Shown one piece after another: positions 1 through 7,838 of a stretch of 64,000 nt of DNA. Below the pieces are notes generated by a model. It was not told the DNA's origin and made no database searches. It saw nothing but the letters and a program-made list of their open reading frames with translations. Source of the DNA: Nocardioides oleivorans (GTDB lineage: Bacteria > Actinomycetota > Actinomycetes > Propionibacteriales > Nocardioidaceae); contig NZ_SDWT01000001.1 of assembly GCF_004137255.1 (NCBI RefSeq), positions 1 through 64,000 on the forward strand, given 5' to 3'. Each line of letters starts with the position of its first letter. Within the stretch, counting starts at the first letter, position 1. Both the position numbers and the translations under genes were made by a program.

Positions 1-2
1 GC

Positions 3-80
3 ACCGTGACCAGCGGCGACGAGTGGGCGTCGACGCCGGGCGCGCGCCATGACGCGGCCTGGCTCTCGGAACGCTCATAG
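3..80 (+). CDS. C-terminal tail of an unidentified protein (partial)
   Basis: One forward frame is open from the left edge to a TAG at 78-80 and gives a 25-residue tail ending WLSERS. The other two forward frames hit stops within the first 51 bases. It is probably the end of a gene that starts outside the window. The tail is too short to recognise a family, and it could be chance. Confidence 0.35.
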   Translation, partial: TVTSGDEWASTPGARHDAAWLSERS

Positions 81-249
81 GGGGCGGCACTCACAGGACA
101 CGGACCTCTCCACGCCCTTCGGGGCGCGGTCGACGACAAGGAACGGGGTCTGTGTCTGAGGTGTGTACGGCCGGAGATCGGCTCAACTGGAGGACCCGAG
201 CACGCTGGCTCGAAACTGTCTCCAACCCTAGCCGCGGCCACCGACACCG

Positions 250-501
250 GGTTTCGAGACGGTCGCTGCGCGACCTCCTCAACCAACGGCGGCCGGGGCT
301 TGGGTTTCGAGACGGTCGCTGCGCGACCTCCTCAACCAACGAGGGGCGGGTCGCTGCGCGACCTCCTCAACCAACGAGGGGCGGGCCCGATCATCGACCT
401 CCTCAACTAGCGATGCGGGGCGGGCTGGTTTCGTGACGGTCGCTTCGCGACCTCCTCAACCAACGCAGGGCGGGGCCGGGCTTCGACCTCCTCAACTAAC
501 G
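250..501. repeat. Cluster of short stem-forming repeats
   Basis: A 38-nt unit starting GGTTTCGAGACGGTCGCTGC and ending CTCCTCAACCAACG occurs complete at about 250-288, 303-341 and 427-465. Truncated copies lie at about 351-376, 394-412 and 482-501. The core GGTCGC-TGC-GCGACC is a 6-bp perfect hairpin; the third full copy has loop TTC and intact arms, so the arms are kept while the loop varies. Units are separated by G-rich spacers such as GAGGGGCGGG. No convincing gene lies between 81 and 516. It looks like a dispersed intergenic repeat, which I believe is common in this group of actinobacteria, and it could act as a transcription stop or be a small non-autonomous element. Confidence 0.8.
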
Positions 502-516
502 CCGCCGGCGCGGCGG

Positions 517-978
517 TCAGAGCCAGCGGCGCACGCGGCGGGTGTAGGCGGCGTACTGCTCCCCGAAGCGGGCGTGGAGGAAGCGCTCCTCGGGGCGGAC
601 GGAGCCCCACCGGACGAGCAGCCAGGAGACCGGGAGCAGGAGGACGGCCCAGGTGCTGCCCGCCAGCAGCGCGAGGGACAGGTGAAGCGCGAGGAGACCG
701 ACGTACAGCGGGTTGCGGGAGAGCCGGTAGGGACCCTCCTCGATCAGCGACAGCGTCGCGCCGCCCGGCAGCAGGCCGGTGTCGTGGCGGGCGAAGAGCC
801 AGAGCGACCATCCGTTCCACACCGCGAAGAAGGCCAGCAGCGCCCAGCCGAGGGTGACCCGCCACCCTCCGAGCGCGAACGGGTCACCCCAGCGGGCAGT
901 GGCCAGCAGCCCGGCCAGGAGGGGCGTCCCGATCGCGACCGGCAGCCAGAGCCGGAAGCGGACGACGTCGCCGCTCAG
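517..978 (-). CDS. Isoprenylcysteine carboxyl methyltransferase-like membrane protein
   Basis: The C-terminal 100 residues carry the signature of the ICMT/PEMT methyltransferase superfamily: GPYRLSRNPLYVG followed by EERFLHARFGEQYAAY. These are integral membrane enzymes using S-adenosylmethionine; the substrate here is unknown. The start is a problem. The first GTG (822) would remove about 50 in-frame residues containing two hydrophobic stretches (LWLPVAIGTPLLAGLLATA and WALLAFFAVWNGWSLWLF) that the fold needs. The frame is open up to a TGA at 985-987 with no ATG, GTG or TTG. A CTG at 978, just after GAGGA, is the best candidate. It lies 6 nt behind the DUF5709 gene. Confidence 0.7.
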   Translation of the reverse strand: MSGDVVRFRLWLPVAIGTPLLAGLLATARWGDPFALGGWRVTLGWALLAFFAVWNGWSLWLFARHDTGLLPGGATLSLIEEGPYRLSRNPLYVGLLALHLSLALLAGSTWAVLLLPVSWLLVRWGSVRPEERFLHARFGEQYAAYTRRVRRWL

Positions 979-984
979 GAGTCC

Positions 985-1455
985 TCAGATCTCGTCGGTC
1001 TCCGGCGGCTCCGGCTCGCGGGTGACGTGCATCGCGGCCTCCTCGGCGGATGCGCCGGCGCCGTCGATGCCCACGTCGTAGGCCACCTCCTGCTTGTCGA
1101 GGTCCTCGCCGAGCCCTTCGTCGGGCGCCACGAGCCGACCGGTCCGCTCGTCGACCTCGTCGAGGCCGAGCTGCTCGTCGAGGGCGTTCTCGTCCTCGCG
1201 GTCGACGTCCTCGTCGTCCTCGGCGTAGGGGTCGATGTCGGGCTCCTCCTCGGCGAGCTTCTCGTCGAGGGACTCGCCCTGCAGGCGCTCGGCCTCCGTC
1301 GGGTAGTCGTCGTAGCCCTTGGGCGCGCGGTCCGGCGGGGAGTACCCGCGGTCCAGCACGTCGGTGAGGTCACCGTCGTCGAGGGTGTCCTCGGGCTGGA
1401 GCTGGTCCTCGTCGTCGACGGACATGTCCAGGTAGGTCTCGCGGTCCTCAGTCAT
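985..1455 (-). CDS. DUF5709 family acidic protein
   Basis: A 156-residue, very acidic protein rich in Asp and Glu with no membrane segment. It matches in character the actinobacterial DUF5709 family (GYSPPDRAPKGYDDYPTEAERLQGESLDEKLAEE is the conserved block; key residues are GYSPPDRAPKG). Start is ATG at 1455. The function of the family is unknown; it is probably largely disordered and cytoplasmic. The methyltransferase-like gene follows almost immediately, so the two may be co-transcribed. Confidence 0.75.
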   Translation of the reverse strand: MTEDRETYLDMSVDDEDQLQPEDTLDDGDLTDVLDRGYSPPDRAPKGYDDYPTEAERLQGESLDEKLAEEEPDIDPYAEDDEDVDREDENALDEQLGLDEVDERTGRLVAPDEGLGEDLDKQEVAYDVGIDGAGASAEEAAMHVTREPEPPETDEI

Positions 1456-1510
1456 GCCCTCAGGACTACCGGACCGCGAGGGGCGGGACAAGGGCCGCCG
1501 GGGTGGGGCC

Positions 1511-3625
1511 TCAGCCGAGCTCGCGCTCCAGGGCGTCGGTGAGGAGCGCGACCAGGGCCTCGGTCTGGATGTTGGCCGAGGAGCCGACCTCCTCGTCGGA
1601 GCCGTCGAGCGCGCGGGCGGCAAGACCGGCCTTGGAGTCGATGAGCTCCGCGATCCGGGTGTCGATCGTCTGCGCGGCGATGATCCGCCACGCGGTGACC
1701 GGGTCGCTCTGGCCGATGCGGTGCACCCGGTCGATCGCCTGGGTCTGCTCGGCGTCGGTCCACGAGAGCTCGGAGAGGACCACGTTGGAGGCGACCTGGA
1801 GGTTCACGCCGACGCCGGCGGCGGCCAGCGAGCACACGATGACCGCGACGTCGGGGTCGTTGACGAACGCCTCGATGGCCTTCTCGCGCGCCTTCGGCGT
1901 CTGGTCGCCGCGGATCGAGGTGTGCTTCAGGCCGCGGCGGGTGAAGGTGTCCTCGGCGATGTCCATGACGTCGACGTGGCGGGCGAAGAAGACGACCTTG
2001 CCGACGTTGCGGGCGAGCTGCGCGGCGTAGTCGGCAGACAGGCCGGCCTTGGCGCGGCCGATGCGGCGGAACATCGAGAAGACGTTCTCCCCGCCGGTGC
2101 CCTGGTCCATCTCCTCGCGCTCCCACGTCGCGACGCGGCGTACGAGCTCGTGGTCGATGCCGTCGACGACGGAGCCGGTACGACGGGTCTCGAGGGCGGC
2201 GCGGTAGCGCTGGACGAGCCGCCGGGCGAGGTCCTCCTCCGCCGCGCGGATCGAGCGGGTGTCCTCGTCGTCGAGCTCGACGGGGATGTCGGCGATGCGG
2301 CGGGCGGGGATGTCCTCGGCGACGTCGACCTTGCGGCGACGCACGATGCCCATGTCGATCACGGCCTTGCGTGCGGCCGGGTAGAACGGCGGGTCGGCCG
2401 GGGTCAGGTCGGTCTCCTCGAGGGCCTCCATCAGCCGGGCCATCGGCTTGTGGTCGTCGATCCAGCCGAGGAACTGCCAGATCGCGCGGAAGTCCTCGAT
2501 GTCGTTGATCAGCGGGGTGCCGGTCAGCGCCATCAGCAGCGGCCGGGCGGTGCGCGCGCGCAGCCGCTCCGAGAGCTCGAGCACGTGGCGCGAGCGCTGC
2601 GAGGTCTTGTTCTTGATGAAGTGCGCCTCGTCGACGACCATCCCGCGGAAGCCGAACTCGCCGAGCCAGCCGGCGTGGCGGTCGAGGATCTCGTAGTTGA
2701 CGATGATGACGTCGGCGAACGCGTCGACCTGGTCGCCGTCACCGTGGATGACGGTGGCGCGGCGGCGCGGGGTCCAGCGCTCGGTCTCGCGGGCCCAGTT
2801 GGTCTTGACGACGTTGGGGCACACGACCAGGAGCGGGAAGGCGTTGGCGGCCTGCGCGGCGAGCAGCGCCTGCGCGGTCTTGCCGAGGCCCGGCTCGTCG
2901 GCGAGCAGGAAGGTGCGGTGCCCCTCCGCGGCCGAGGCGATCAACGCGGCCTGGTGCGGCATCAGCTCGAGCTTGCCGGGCGCGTCGAGGGTGGTGGGCT
3001 CGGGCAGCGCCATGCACGACGACGAGCCGCCGAGCTCGAAGGAGCGGAAGAGCGGGCCGAGGAGCTCCCAGGTGGTGAGCCGGCCGTGGGTGCTGCGGCG
3101 CTCGCGACCGATCCCGAAGTCGGGCACGAGGAACGGGTTCGCCAGCTGGTGCTGGGCCACGGACTGCGGGATCACCCGACGCTCGCCGACGCCGGGGCCG
3201 GACTCGTCGGCCGGCTTGGGCTCCTCGGGGACGGCCTCGACGCCGGCCTTGCGGAGCATCTCCAGGCGGAGGTCGCGGGCACTGTCGGTGATCATCGACT
3301 CCTCGGACAGCAGGCCGAAGAGGGAGGGGTCGCGGGTCGCGGTCTTGGCGAGGATCGTGCCGATGCCGTCGAGGCGCTTGAGCTCGTCGGCCTTCTGCGC
3401 GTCGGTCAGCTCGACGGACGCCTTCACGTCCTGGCGGTGCTCGCGCGCCAGCAGCGCGACGACCTGGAAGCGCACCCGCTGGCCGGGGGCGAGCGGTCCA
3501 CGCTGCACGGCGGACTCGAGCTCGCGCACCGCGCGCGCCAGGACGGGGACGATGCCCTCGTTGTCCTTGTGGCGGGCGTGGGCAGGGGTGCGACGGTTGC
3601 CGCGTGAACGCTGGCGCTGGGCCAA
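1511..3625 (-). CDS. SNF2-family DEAD/DEAH ATP-dependent helicase
   Basis: An SF2 motor with motif I DEPGLGKTAQ, Walker B/DEAH box VVDEAHFIKN, motif III LTGTPLIND and a helicase C-terminal domain ending in the Q-motif/arginine-finger block QAIDRVHRIGQ. The compact layout resembles bacterial SMARCAL1-like DNA translocases, which remodel or anneal DNA rather than unwind it. The frame is open to a GTG at 3793, but that N-terminus is low-complexity Pro/Ala/Arg. A TTG at 3625 is preceded by GGAGGA with 4-nt spacing and gives 704 residues, so I choose it. The nuclease or zinc-finger modules of phage-defence SNF2 systems are absent, and no partner gene is adjacent. The 208 bp to paaK hold no gene. 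Confidence 0.85.
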   Translation of the reverse strand: MAQRQRSRGNRRTPAHARHKDNEGIVPVLARAVRELESAVQRGPLAPGQRVRFQVVALLAREHRQDVKASVELTDAQKADELKRLDGIGTILAKTATRDPSLFGLLSEESMITDSARDLRLEMLRKAGVEAVPEEPKPADESGPGVGERRVIPQSVAQHQLANPFLVPDFGIGRERRSTHGRLTTWELLGPLFRSFELGGSSSCMALPEPTTLDAPGKLELMPHQAALIASAAEGHRTFLLADEPGLGKTAQALLAAQAANAFPLLVVCPNVVKTNWARETERWTPRRRATVIHGDGDQVDAFADVIIVNYEILDRHAGWLGEFGFRGMVVDEAHFIKNKTSQRSRHVLELSERLRARTARPLLMALTGTPLINDIEDFRAIWQFLGWIDDHKPMARLMEALEETDLTPADPPFYPAARKAVIDMGIVRRRKVDVAEDIPARRIADIPVELDDEDTRSIRAAEEDLARRLVQRYRAALETRRTGSVVDGIDHELVRRVATWEREEMDQGTGGENVFSMFRRIGRAKAGLSADYAAQLARNVGKVVFFARHVDVMDIAEDTFTRRGLKHTSIRGDQTPKAREKAIEAFVNDPDVAVIVCSLAAAGVGVNLQVASNVVLSELSWTDAEQTQAIDRVHRIGQSDPVTAWRIIAAQTIDTRIAELIDSKAGLAARALDGSDEEVGSSANIQTEALVALLTDALERELG

Positions 3626-3833
3626 GGTGTCCTCCAGGACTGGGCTACGCGTCGTGGAGCGGGCGAGTGGAGCAGGCGAGCCCGTCGGGCTCGGTCCCGC
3701 ACGCCACGGCGTCAGGTGTGGAGCGGGCGTCCGGGTCGTGGCCGGCGGATCGGGGGGATCAGCTGCGGCACGGCGTCGGGACGCTGTGCCCACTGTAGCC
3801 CCGTCGGCGGCGGCTGCGGCAATTACCCGCGGA

Positions 3834-5141
3834 TCAGCGCGCCGGGCGGTGGTCGACGATGCGGCGCATCTTGCCGACCGACCGCTCGATGGATGCCACG
3901 TCGACGACCTCCACGGCCACGCTCACCCCGATCGAGGCCTTGATCCGCGCGGCGAGGTCGGCCTGCGCGGCGTACGCCTCCTCGTCGCTCGCGTGCTCGC
4001 GGCGCTCGACCCTGACGGTCAGGCTGTCGAGGTTGCCGCTGCGGTCGAGGTGGCACTGGAAGTGCGGCGAGAGCGCCGGGATGGCGAGCACGAGCTCCTC
4101 GATCTGCGTCGGGAAGAGGTTCACCCCGCGCAGGATGATCATGTCGTCGGTGCGGCCGGTGATCTTCTCCATCCGCCGCATGGTGCGGGCGGTGCCCGGC
4201 AGCAGCCGGGTGAGGTCGCGGGTGCGGTAGCGGATCACGGGCATCGCCTGCTTGGTGAGCGTGGTGAGGACCAGCTCGCCCTCCTCGCCGTCGGGCAGCA
4301 CCTCCCCCGTCACCGGGTCGATGACCTCCGGGTAGAAGTGGTCCTCCCAGACGTGCAGCCCGTCCTTGGTCTCGACGCACTCGCTCGCCACGCCGGGGCC
4401 GATCACCTCGGAGAGGCCGTAGATGTCGACCGCGTGCATGTCCGTCCGCTCCTCCATCTCGCGGCGCATGTCGTTGGTCCACGGCTCGGCGCCGAAGATG
4501 CCGACCTTGAGCGAGGTGGAGCGCGGGTCGACGCCCTGCGCCTCGAGCTCGTCGATGATCGAGAGCATGTAGGACGGCGTCACCATGATCACGTCGGGCT
4601 CGAAGTCGAGGATCAGCTGCACCTGGCGCTGCGTCATGCCACCGGAGACGGGTACGACGGTGCAGCCGAGGCGCTCGGCACCGGCATGGGCACCGAGGCC
4701 GCCGGTGAAGAGGCCGTAGCCGTAGGCGTTGTGCAGGACCATCCCCTTGCGGCCGCCCGCGGCGCGGATCGAGCGCGCGACCACGTCGGCCCACATGTCG
4801 AGGTCGTCGCGGGTGTAGCCCACGACGGTCGGCTTGCCGGTGGTTCCGCTCGACGCGTGCAGGCGTACGACGTCCTCGCGGGGGACGGCGAACATGCCGA
4901 ACGGGTAGTTGTCCCGCAGCGTCGCCTTCGTCGTGAACGGGAGGCGGGCGAGGTCGGCCAGCGTCTCGATGTCGTCCGGCACGACCCCGGCGGCGTCGAA
5001 GGCCTGCCGGTAGTGCGCGACGTGCTCGTGGGCGTGGCGCACCGACCACCGCAGGCGCTCGAGCTGCAGGGCCCGCAGCTCCTCGACGGGCGCGGTCTCG
5101 ATCGGGTCGAGGTCACCGGGTCGCGGCGTGAGGTCGTGCAT
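3834..5141 (-). CDS. paaK: Phenylacetate--CoA ligase
   Basis: A 435-residue adenylate-forming enzyme that converts phenylacetate, ATP and CoA to phenylacetyl-CoA, the entry step of aerobic phenylacetate breakdown. The AMP-binding P-loop is LHASSGTTGKPT (about residue 95), the adenine-binding motif DIYGLSEVIGPG lies near residue 240, and the hinge region reads RTRDLTRLLPGT. Full length for the family. It diverges from the TetR regulator with only 45 bp between the start codons, so their control regions overlap. It is separated from the oxygenase operon by the regulator and paaI. Confidence 0.95.
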   Translation of the reverse strand: MHDLTPRPGDLDPIETAPVEELRALQLERLRWSVRHAHEHVAHYRQAFDAAGVVPDDIETLADLARLPFTTKATLRDNYPFGMFAVPREDVVRLHASSGTTGKPTVVGYTRDDLDMWADVVARSIRAAGGRKGMVLHNAYGYGLFTGGLGAHAGAERLGCTVVPVSGGMTQRQVQLILDFEPDVIMVTPSYMLSIIDELEAQGVDPRSTSLKVGIFGAEPWTNDMRREMEERTDMHAVDIYGLSEVIGPGVASECVETKDGLHVWEDHFYPEVIDPVTGEVLPDGEEGELVLTTLTKQAMPVIRYRTRDLTRLLPGTARTMRRMEKITGRTDDMIILRGVNLFPTQIEELVLAIPALSPHFQCHLDRSGNLDSLTVRVERREHASDEEAYAAQADLAARIKASIGVSVAVEVVDVASIERSVGKMRRIVDHRPAR

Positions 5142-5186
5142 GTGTCGTCCTCCAGGTCAGGCGTCGGGGCGTGGGAAGGTGGGTCC

Positions 5187-5816
5187 ATGTCGGAAGGCGT
5201 GTCGGACGAGACGGGGGCGCGCCCCGGGAGTGCACCCCGGCGTGGCCGTCCCGGCCACGACCAGGCGTCGGTGCTCCGGGTCGCGATCGGGCTGTTCAAC
5301 AAGCAGGGCTACGACGCCACCAGCGTCGGCGACCTGGCTCGCGAGCTGGGCCTGACCAAGTCCGCGATCTACCACCACGTCCCCAGCAAGGAGCACCTGC
5401 TCGAGCGGGCGCTCGACGAGGCGCTCGGTGAGCTCAGCTCGGCGCTCGACGCGGTCCGCGCCGATGCGTCGTACGGCCCCGAGGAGCGGCTGCGCGCCGC
5501 GGTGCACGCCAGCGTCGTGGTCCTCGCCGGGCACCTGCCGGCCGTCACCCTGCTGCTGCGGGTGCGCGGCAACACCCCCGCCGAGCAGGCCGCGCTCGCC
5601 CGGCGCCGCGACATCGACCAGCGTCTCGCGGAGATGGTGCGCGAGGCCGCGGACGCCGGCGCGATCCGCGACGACATCGACCCGCTCGTGATCAGCCGGC
5701 TGATCTTCGGCATGGTCAACTCGCTCACCGAGTGGCTGCGCCCTGACGGCGAGACCGCAGGGCTCGCCGACGCGGTCACCACGCTCGCCTTCGACGGCCT
5801 GACCAGGCACGACTAG
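5187..5816 (+). CDS. TetR family regulator, probable phenylacetate repressor (PaaR-like)
   Basis: A 209-residue protein with an N-terminal TetR helix-turn-helix (VLRVAIGLFNKQGYDATSVG then LGLTKSAIYHHVPSKEHLL) and a ligand-binding C-terminal domain. Its position inside the paa cluster, between paaK and the convergent paaI, points to a repressor that senses phenylacetyl-CoA, as known for PaaR of Corynebacterium and relatives. The perfect palindrome at 10121-10132 is the likely operator; I see no equal copy in the 45 bp upstream of this gene. Start ATG at 5187. The stop codon shares the palindrome CTAG with the stop of paaI. Confidence 0.85.
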   Translation: MSEGVSDETGARPGSAPRRGRPGHDQASVLRVAIGLFNKQGYDATSVGDLARELGLTKSAIYHHVPSKEHLLERALDEALGELSSALDAVRADASYGPEERLRAAVHASVVVLAGHLPAVTLLLRVRGNTPAEQAALARRRDIDQRLAEMVREAADAGAIRDDIDPLVISRLIFGMVNSLTEWLRPDGETAGLADAVTTLAFDGLTRHD

Positions 5817-6280
5817 GCCCGGCGGTCCGCGAGCGTCCGGCTCCGGCCGCGGAACTCGGCCACGACCTCCCCGTCGACCGGGTGGTCGGCGCGGACGGTG
5901 ACGTCGTAGACCCCCGACCGGCCCCGCGACGACACCTCGCGCGCGTCGGCGTGGAGCCGCTGGCCCAGCCGGCCCGGGCGCAGGAAGTCGACGGTGAAGC
6001 CGGCGGCGACGGTGACCGGTCCGTGGGAGTTGCATGCGAGGGCGAACGCCGAGTCGGCGAGGCTGGCGATCAGGCCGCCGTGGCAGAGCTCGTGGCCGTT
6101 GACCATGTCGGGGCGGACGAGCATCGAGACCCGCGCGGTGCCGGCGCCGAGGTGGTCGACGTGCATCCCGAGCGCCGCACTGGCGGCGTCGGCGGCCCAC
6201 ATCGCGCGGGCCTCAGGGAAGTCGGCGGGGCCCGCGAGGTCGGCGAGGGCGTCAGGCAGGTCGGGGACGGCGTCAGGCAT
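5813..6280 (-). CDS. paaI: Hydroxyphenylacetyl-CoA thioesterase
   Basis: A 155-residue hot-dog-fold thioesterase. The motif VNGHELCHGGLIASLADSAF contains the HGG and Asp used by PaaI enzymes. PaaI hydrolyses (hydroxy)phenylacetyl-CoA and other dead-end thioesters, which frees CoA when the oxygenase stalls. It overlaps the end of paaE by 8 nt and is the last gene of the leftward operon. It also overlaps the convergent regulator by 4 nt. Confidence 0.92.
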   Translation of the reverse strand: MPDAVPDLPDALADLAGPADFPEARAMWAADAASAALGMHVDHLGAGTARVSMLVRPDMVNGHELCHGGLIASLADSAFALACNSHGPVTVAAGFTVDFLRPGRLGQRLHADAREVSSRGRSGVYDVTVRADHPVDGEVVAEFRGRSRTLADRRA

Positions 6281-7328
6281 CGAAGTCGACCGTGACCGCG
6301 TCGCTGACGGGGAACGTCTGGCAGGTCAGCACGAACTGCTGCTCGACCTCGGCGGGCTCGAGGGCGTAGTTGCGCACCATCTCCACCTCGCCGTCGGTGA
6401 CCTTCGCCCGGCAGGTGCCGCAGACCCCGCCCTTGCAGGCGAACGGGAGGTCGGAGCGCACGGCCTGGGCGGAGTCGAGCAGCGTCGTGTCGCGCGGCAC
6501 CGGCGTGGTCGTCGTGCGCCCGTCGAGGACGACCGTGACGTCGCTGGTGACGCCCTCGACGACCCGGTCGGCGTGGCGCAGGGCGGGCGGCGGCTCGTCG
6601 ACGAAGAACAGCTCGAAGTGGATCTTCTCCGGCGCCACCCCGAGCTCCTCGAGCACGGCGCGGGAGTCCTCGATCAGGCCGAGCGGGCCGCACAGCCAGA
6701 CGTGGTCGAGCGCCGCGAGCGGCACCTTGATCGGCAGCAGCCGGCGGAGCCGGTCGGCGTCGAGGCGGCCGGAGAACAGCTCGACCTCGCGCGGCTCGCG
6801 GGAGAGCACGTGGACGAGGTCGAAGCGCGGGCCGTGGAGGTTCTTGAGGTCGCCGAGCTCCTCGGCGAACATCACCGACGTCGTCTCGCGGTTGCCGTAG
6901 AGCAGGGTGACGGTGCTGTGGGGGTTGGCCAGCACGGACGCGGCGATCGAGAGCATCGGCGTGATCCCCGAGCCGGCCGCGATGCACAGGTGGCGTCCGG
7001 CCATCGCGGGGTCGGCGCGGAAGCTGCCCGAGGGCTCGGCGACCTCGACGGTCTCCCCCGGCGCGACGTCGCGGATCAGCCACGAGGAGAACAGGCCGCC
7101 CGGGATCTCGCGGACCCCGATGCGCGGGGCGGCGCCGGCAGGTGCGCAGATGGAGTACGTCCGGCGGTGCTCGACGCCGTCGACGACGCGGCGCAGGGTG
7201 AGCGACTCCCCCGGCTCGAAGTCGAAGACCTCGCGCAGGTCGTCGGGGACGTCGAAGGTCACGGCGGCCGAGTCGTCGGTGAGCACCTCGACGCCGCGGA
7301 CCTTCAGGGGGTGGAAGGTCGTGGCCAC
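6273..7328 (-). CDS. paaE: 1,2-phenylacetyl-CoA epoxidase, reductase subunit
   Basis: A 351-residue flavo-iron-sulfur reductase passing electrons from NADPH to the PaaAC oxygenase. The N-terminal half is a ferredoxin-reductase domain with FAD-binding RRTYSICAP and the NAD(P)-binding block GSGITPMLSI. The C-terminus is a plant-type 2Fe-2S ferredoxin with CKGGVCGTCRAKV and a final LTCQ cysteine. Start is GTG at 7328, 1 nt from the paaD stop, so translation is tightly coupled. Confidence 0.95.
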   Translation of the reverse strand: MATTFHPLKVRGVEVLTDDSAAVTFDVPDDLREVFDFEPGESLTLRRVVDGVEHRRTYSICAPAGAAPRIGVREIPGGLFSSWLIRDVAPGETVEVAEPSGSFRADPAMAGRHLCIAAGSGITPMLSIAASVLANPHSTVTLLYGNRETTSVMFAEELGDLKNLHGPRFDLVHVLSREPREVELFSGRLDADRLRRLLPIKVPLAALDHVWLCGPLGLIEDSRAVLEELGVAPEKIHFELFFVDEPPPALRHADRVVEGVTSDVTVVLDGRTTTTPVPRDTTLLDSAQAVRSDLPFACKGGVCGTCRAKVTDGEVEMVRNYALEPAEVEQQFVLTCQTFPVSDAVTVDFDA

Positions 7329-7329
7329 G

Positions 7330-7833
7330 TCAGATCTCCTTGAGGTGGTCGAAGGGCTCGAGGCAGGAGCTGCAGCGGTACTGCGCCTTGCACGCCGTCG
7401 AGCCGAACTCCGAGACCAGCTCGGTCGCGGGCGAGTCGCACTGCGGGCACCGCACCTGGCGTGCGGTGGGCAGCAGCGTCAGCGGGATCGGGCCGTCGGT
7501 CGACGGGGCCGGACCGGGCGGCGAGATGCCGGCGGCGGCCAGGGCGGCCCGTCCCTCCGGCGTGATCCAGTCGGTCGTCCAGGCCGGGTGCAGGCTGACC
7601 CGTACGTCGACCCGGCCGAAGCCGGCGCCCTGCAGCTCGCGCACGAGGTCGTCGCGCATCGCGGCCATCGCCGGGCAGCCGGAGTAGGTCGGGGTGATGT
7701 CGACGACCACATGGCCCTCGCCCACGACGTCGACGTCGCGCAGCACCCCGAGGTCGGCGAGGGTGAGCATCGGCAGCTCGGGGTCGGTGACCCTCCGGGC
7801 CACGGACCGGGCCTTCTCGAGGGTGCGGCTCAT
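7330..7833 (-). CDS. paaD: 1,2-phenylacetyl-CoA epoxidase subunit PaaD
   Basis: A 167-residue protein with an N-terminal MIP18/DUF59 domain (ARRVTDPELPMLTLADLGVL; SGCPAM) and a C-terminal zinc-ribbon-like region with two CxxC pairs (CPQC and CSSC). PaaD is needed for a working epoxidase and is thought to help cluster assembly. ATG at 7833 is preceded by GGTGAG. The paaC stop lies 5 nt upstream. Confidence 0.93.
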   Translation of the reverse strand: MSRTLEKARSVARRVTDPELPMLTLADLGVLRDVDVVGEGHVVVDITPTYSGCPAMAAMRDDLVRELQGAGFGRVDVRVSLHPAWTTDWITPEGRAALAAAGISPPGPAPSTDGPIPLTLLPTARQVRCPQCDSPATELVSEFGSTACKAQYRCSSCLEPFDHLKEI

Positions 7834-7838
7834 CAGTC

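Noticed and set aside
250-501. CRISPR array
   Set aside because: Spacers are short, G-rich and similar to one another, repeats are truncated unevenly, and no cas gene is present.
1511-3625. SNF2 helicase as part of a phage-defence system
   Set aside because: No nuclease, methyltransferase or known partner gene is adjacent. Neighbours are DUF5709 and the paa cluster.
2697-5186. N-terminal extension of the TetR gene by 830 residues
   Set aside because: The frame is antisense to the SNF2 helicase and paaK. The TetR domain begins just after the ATG at 5187.
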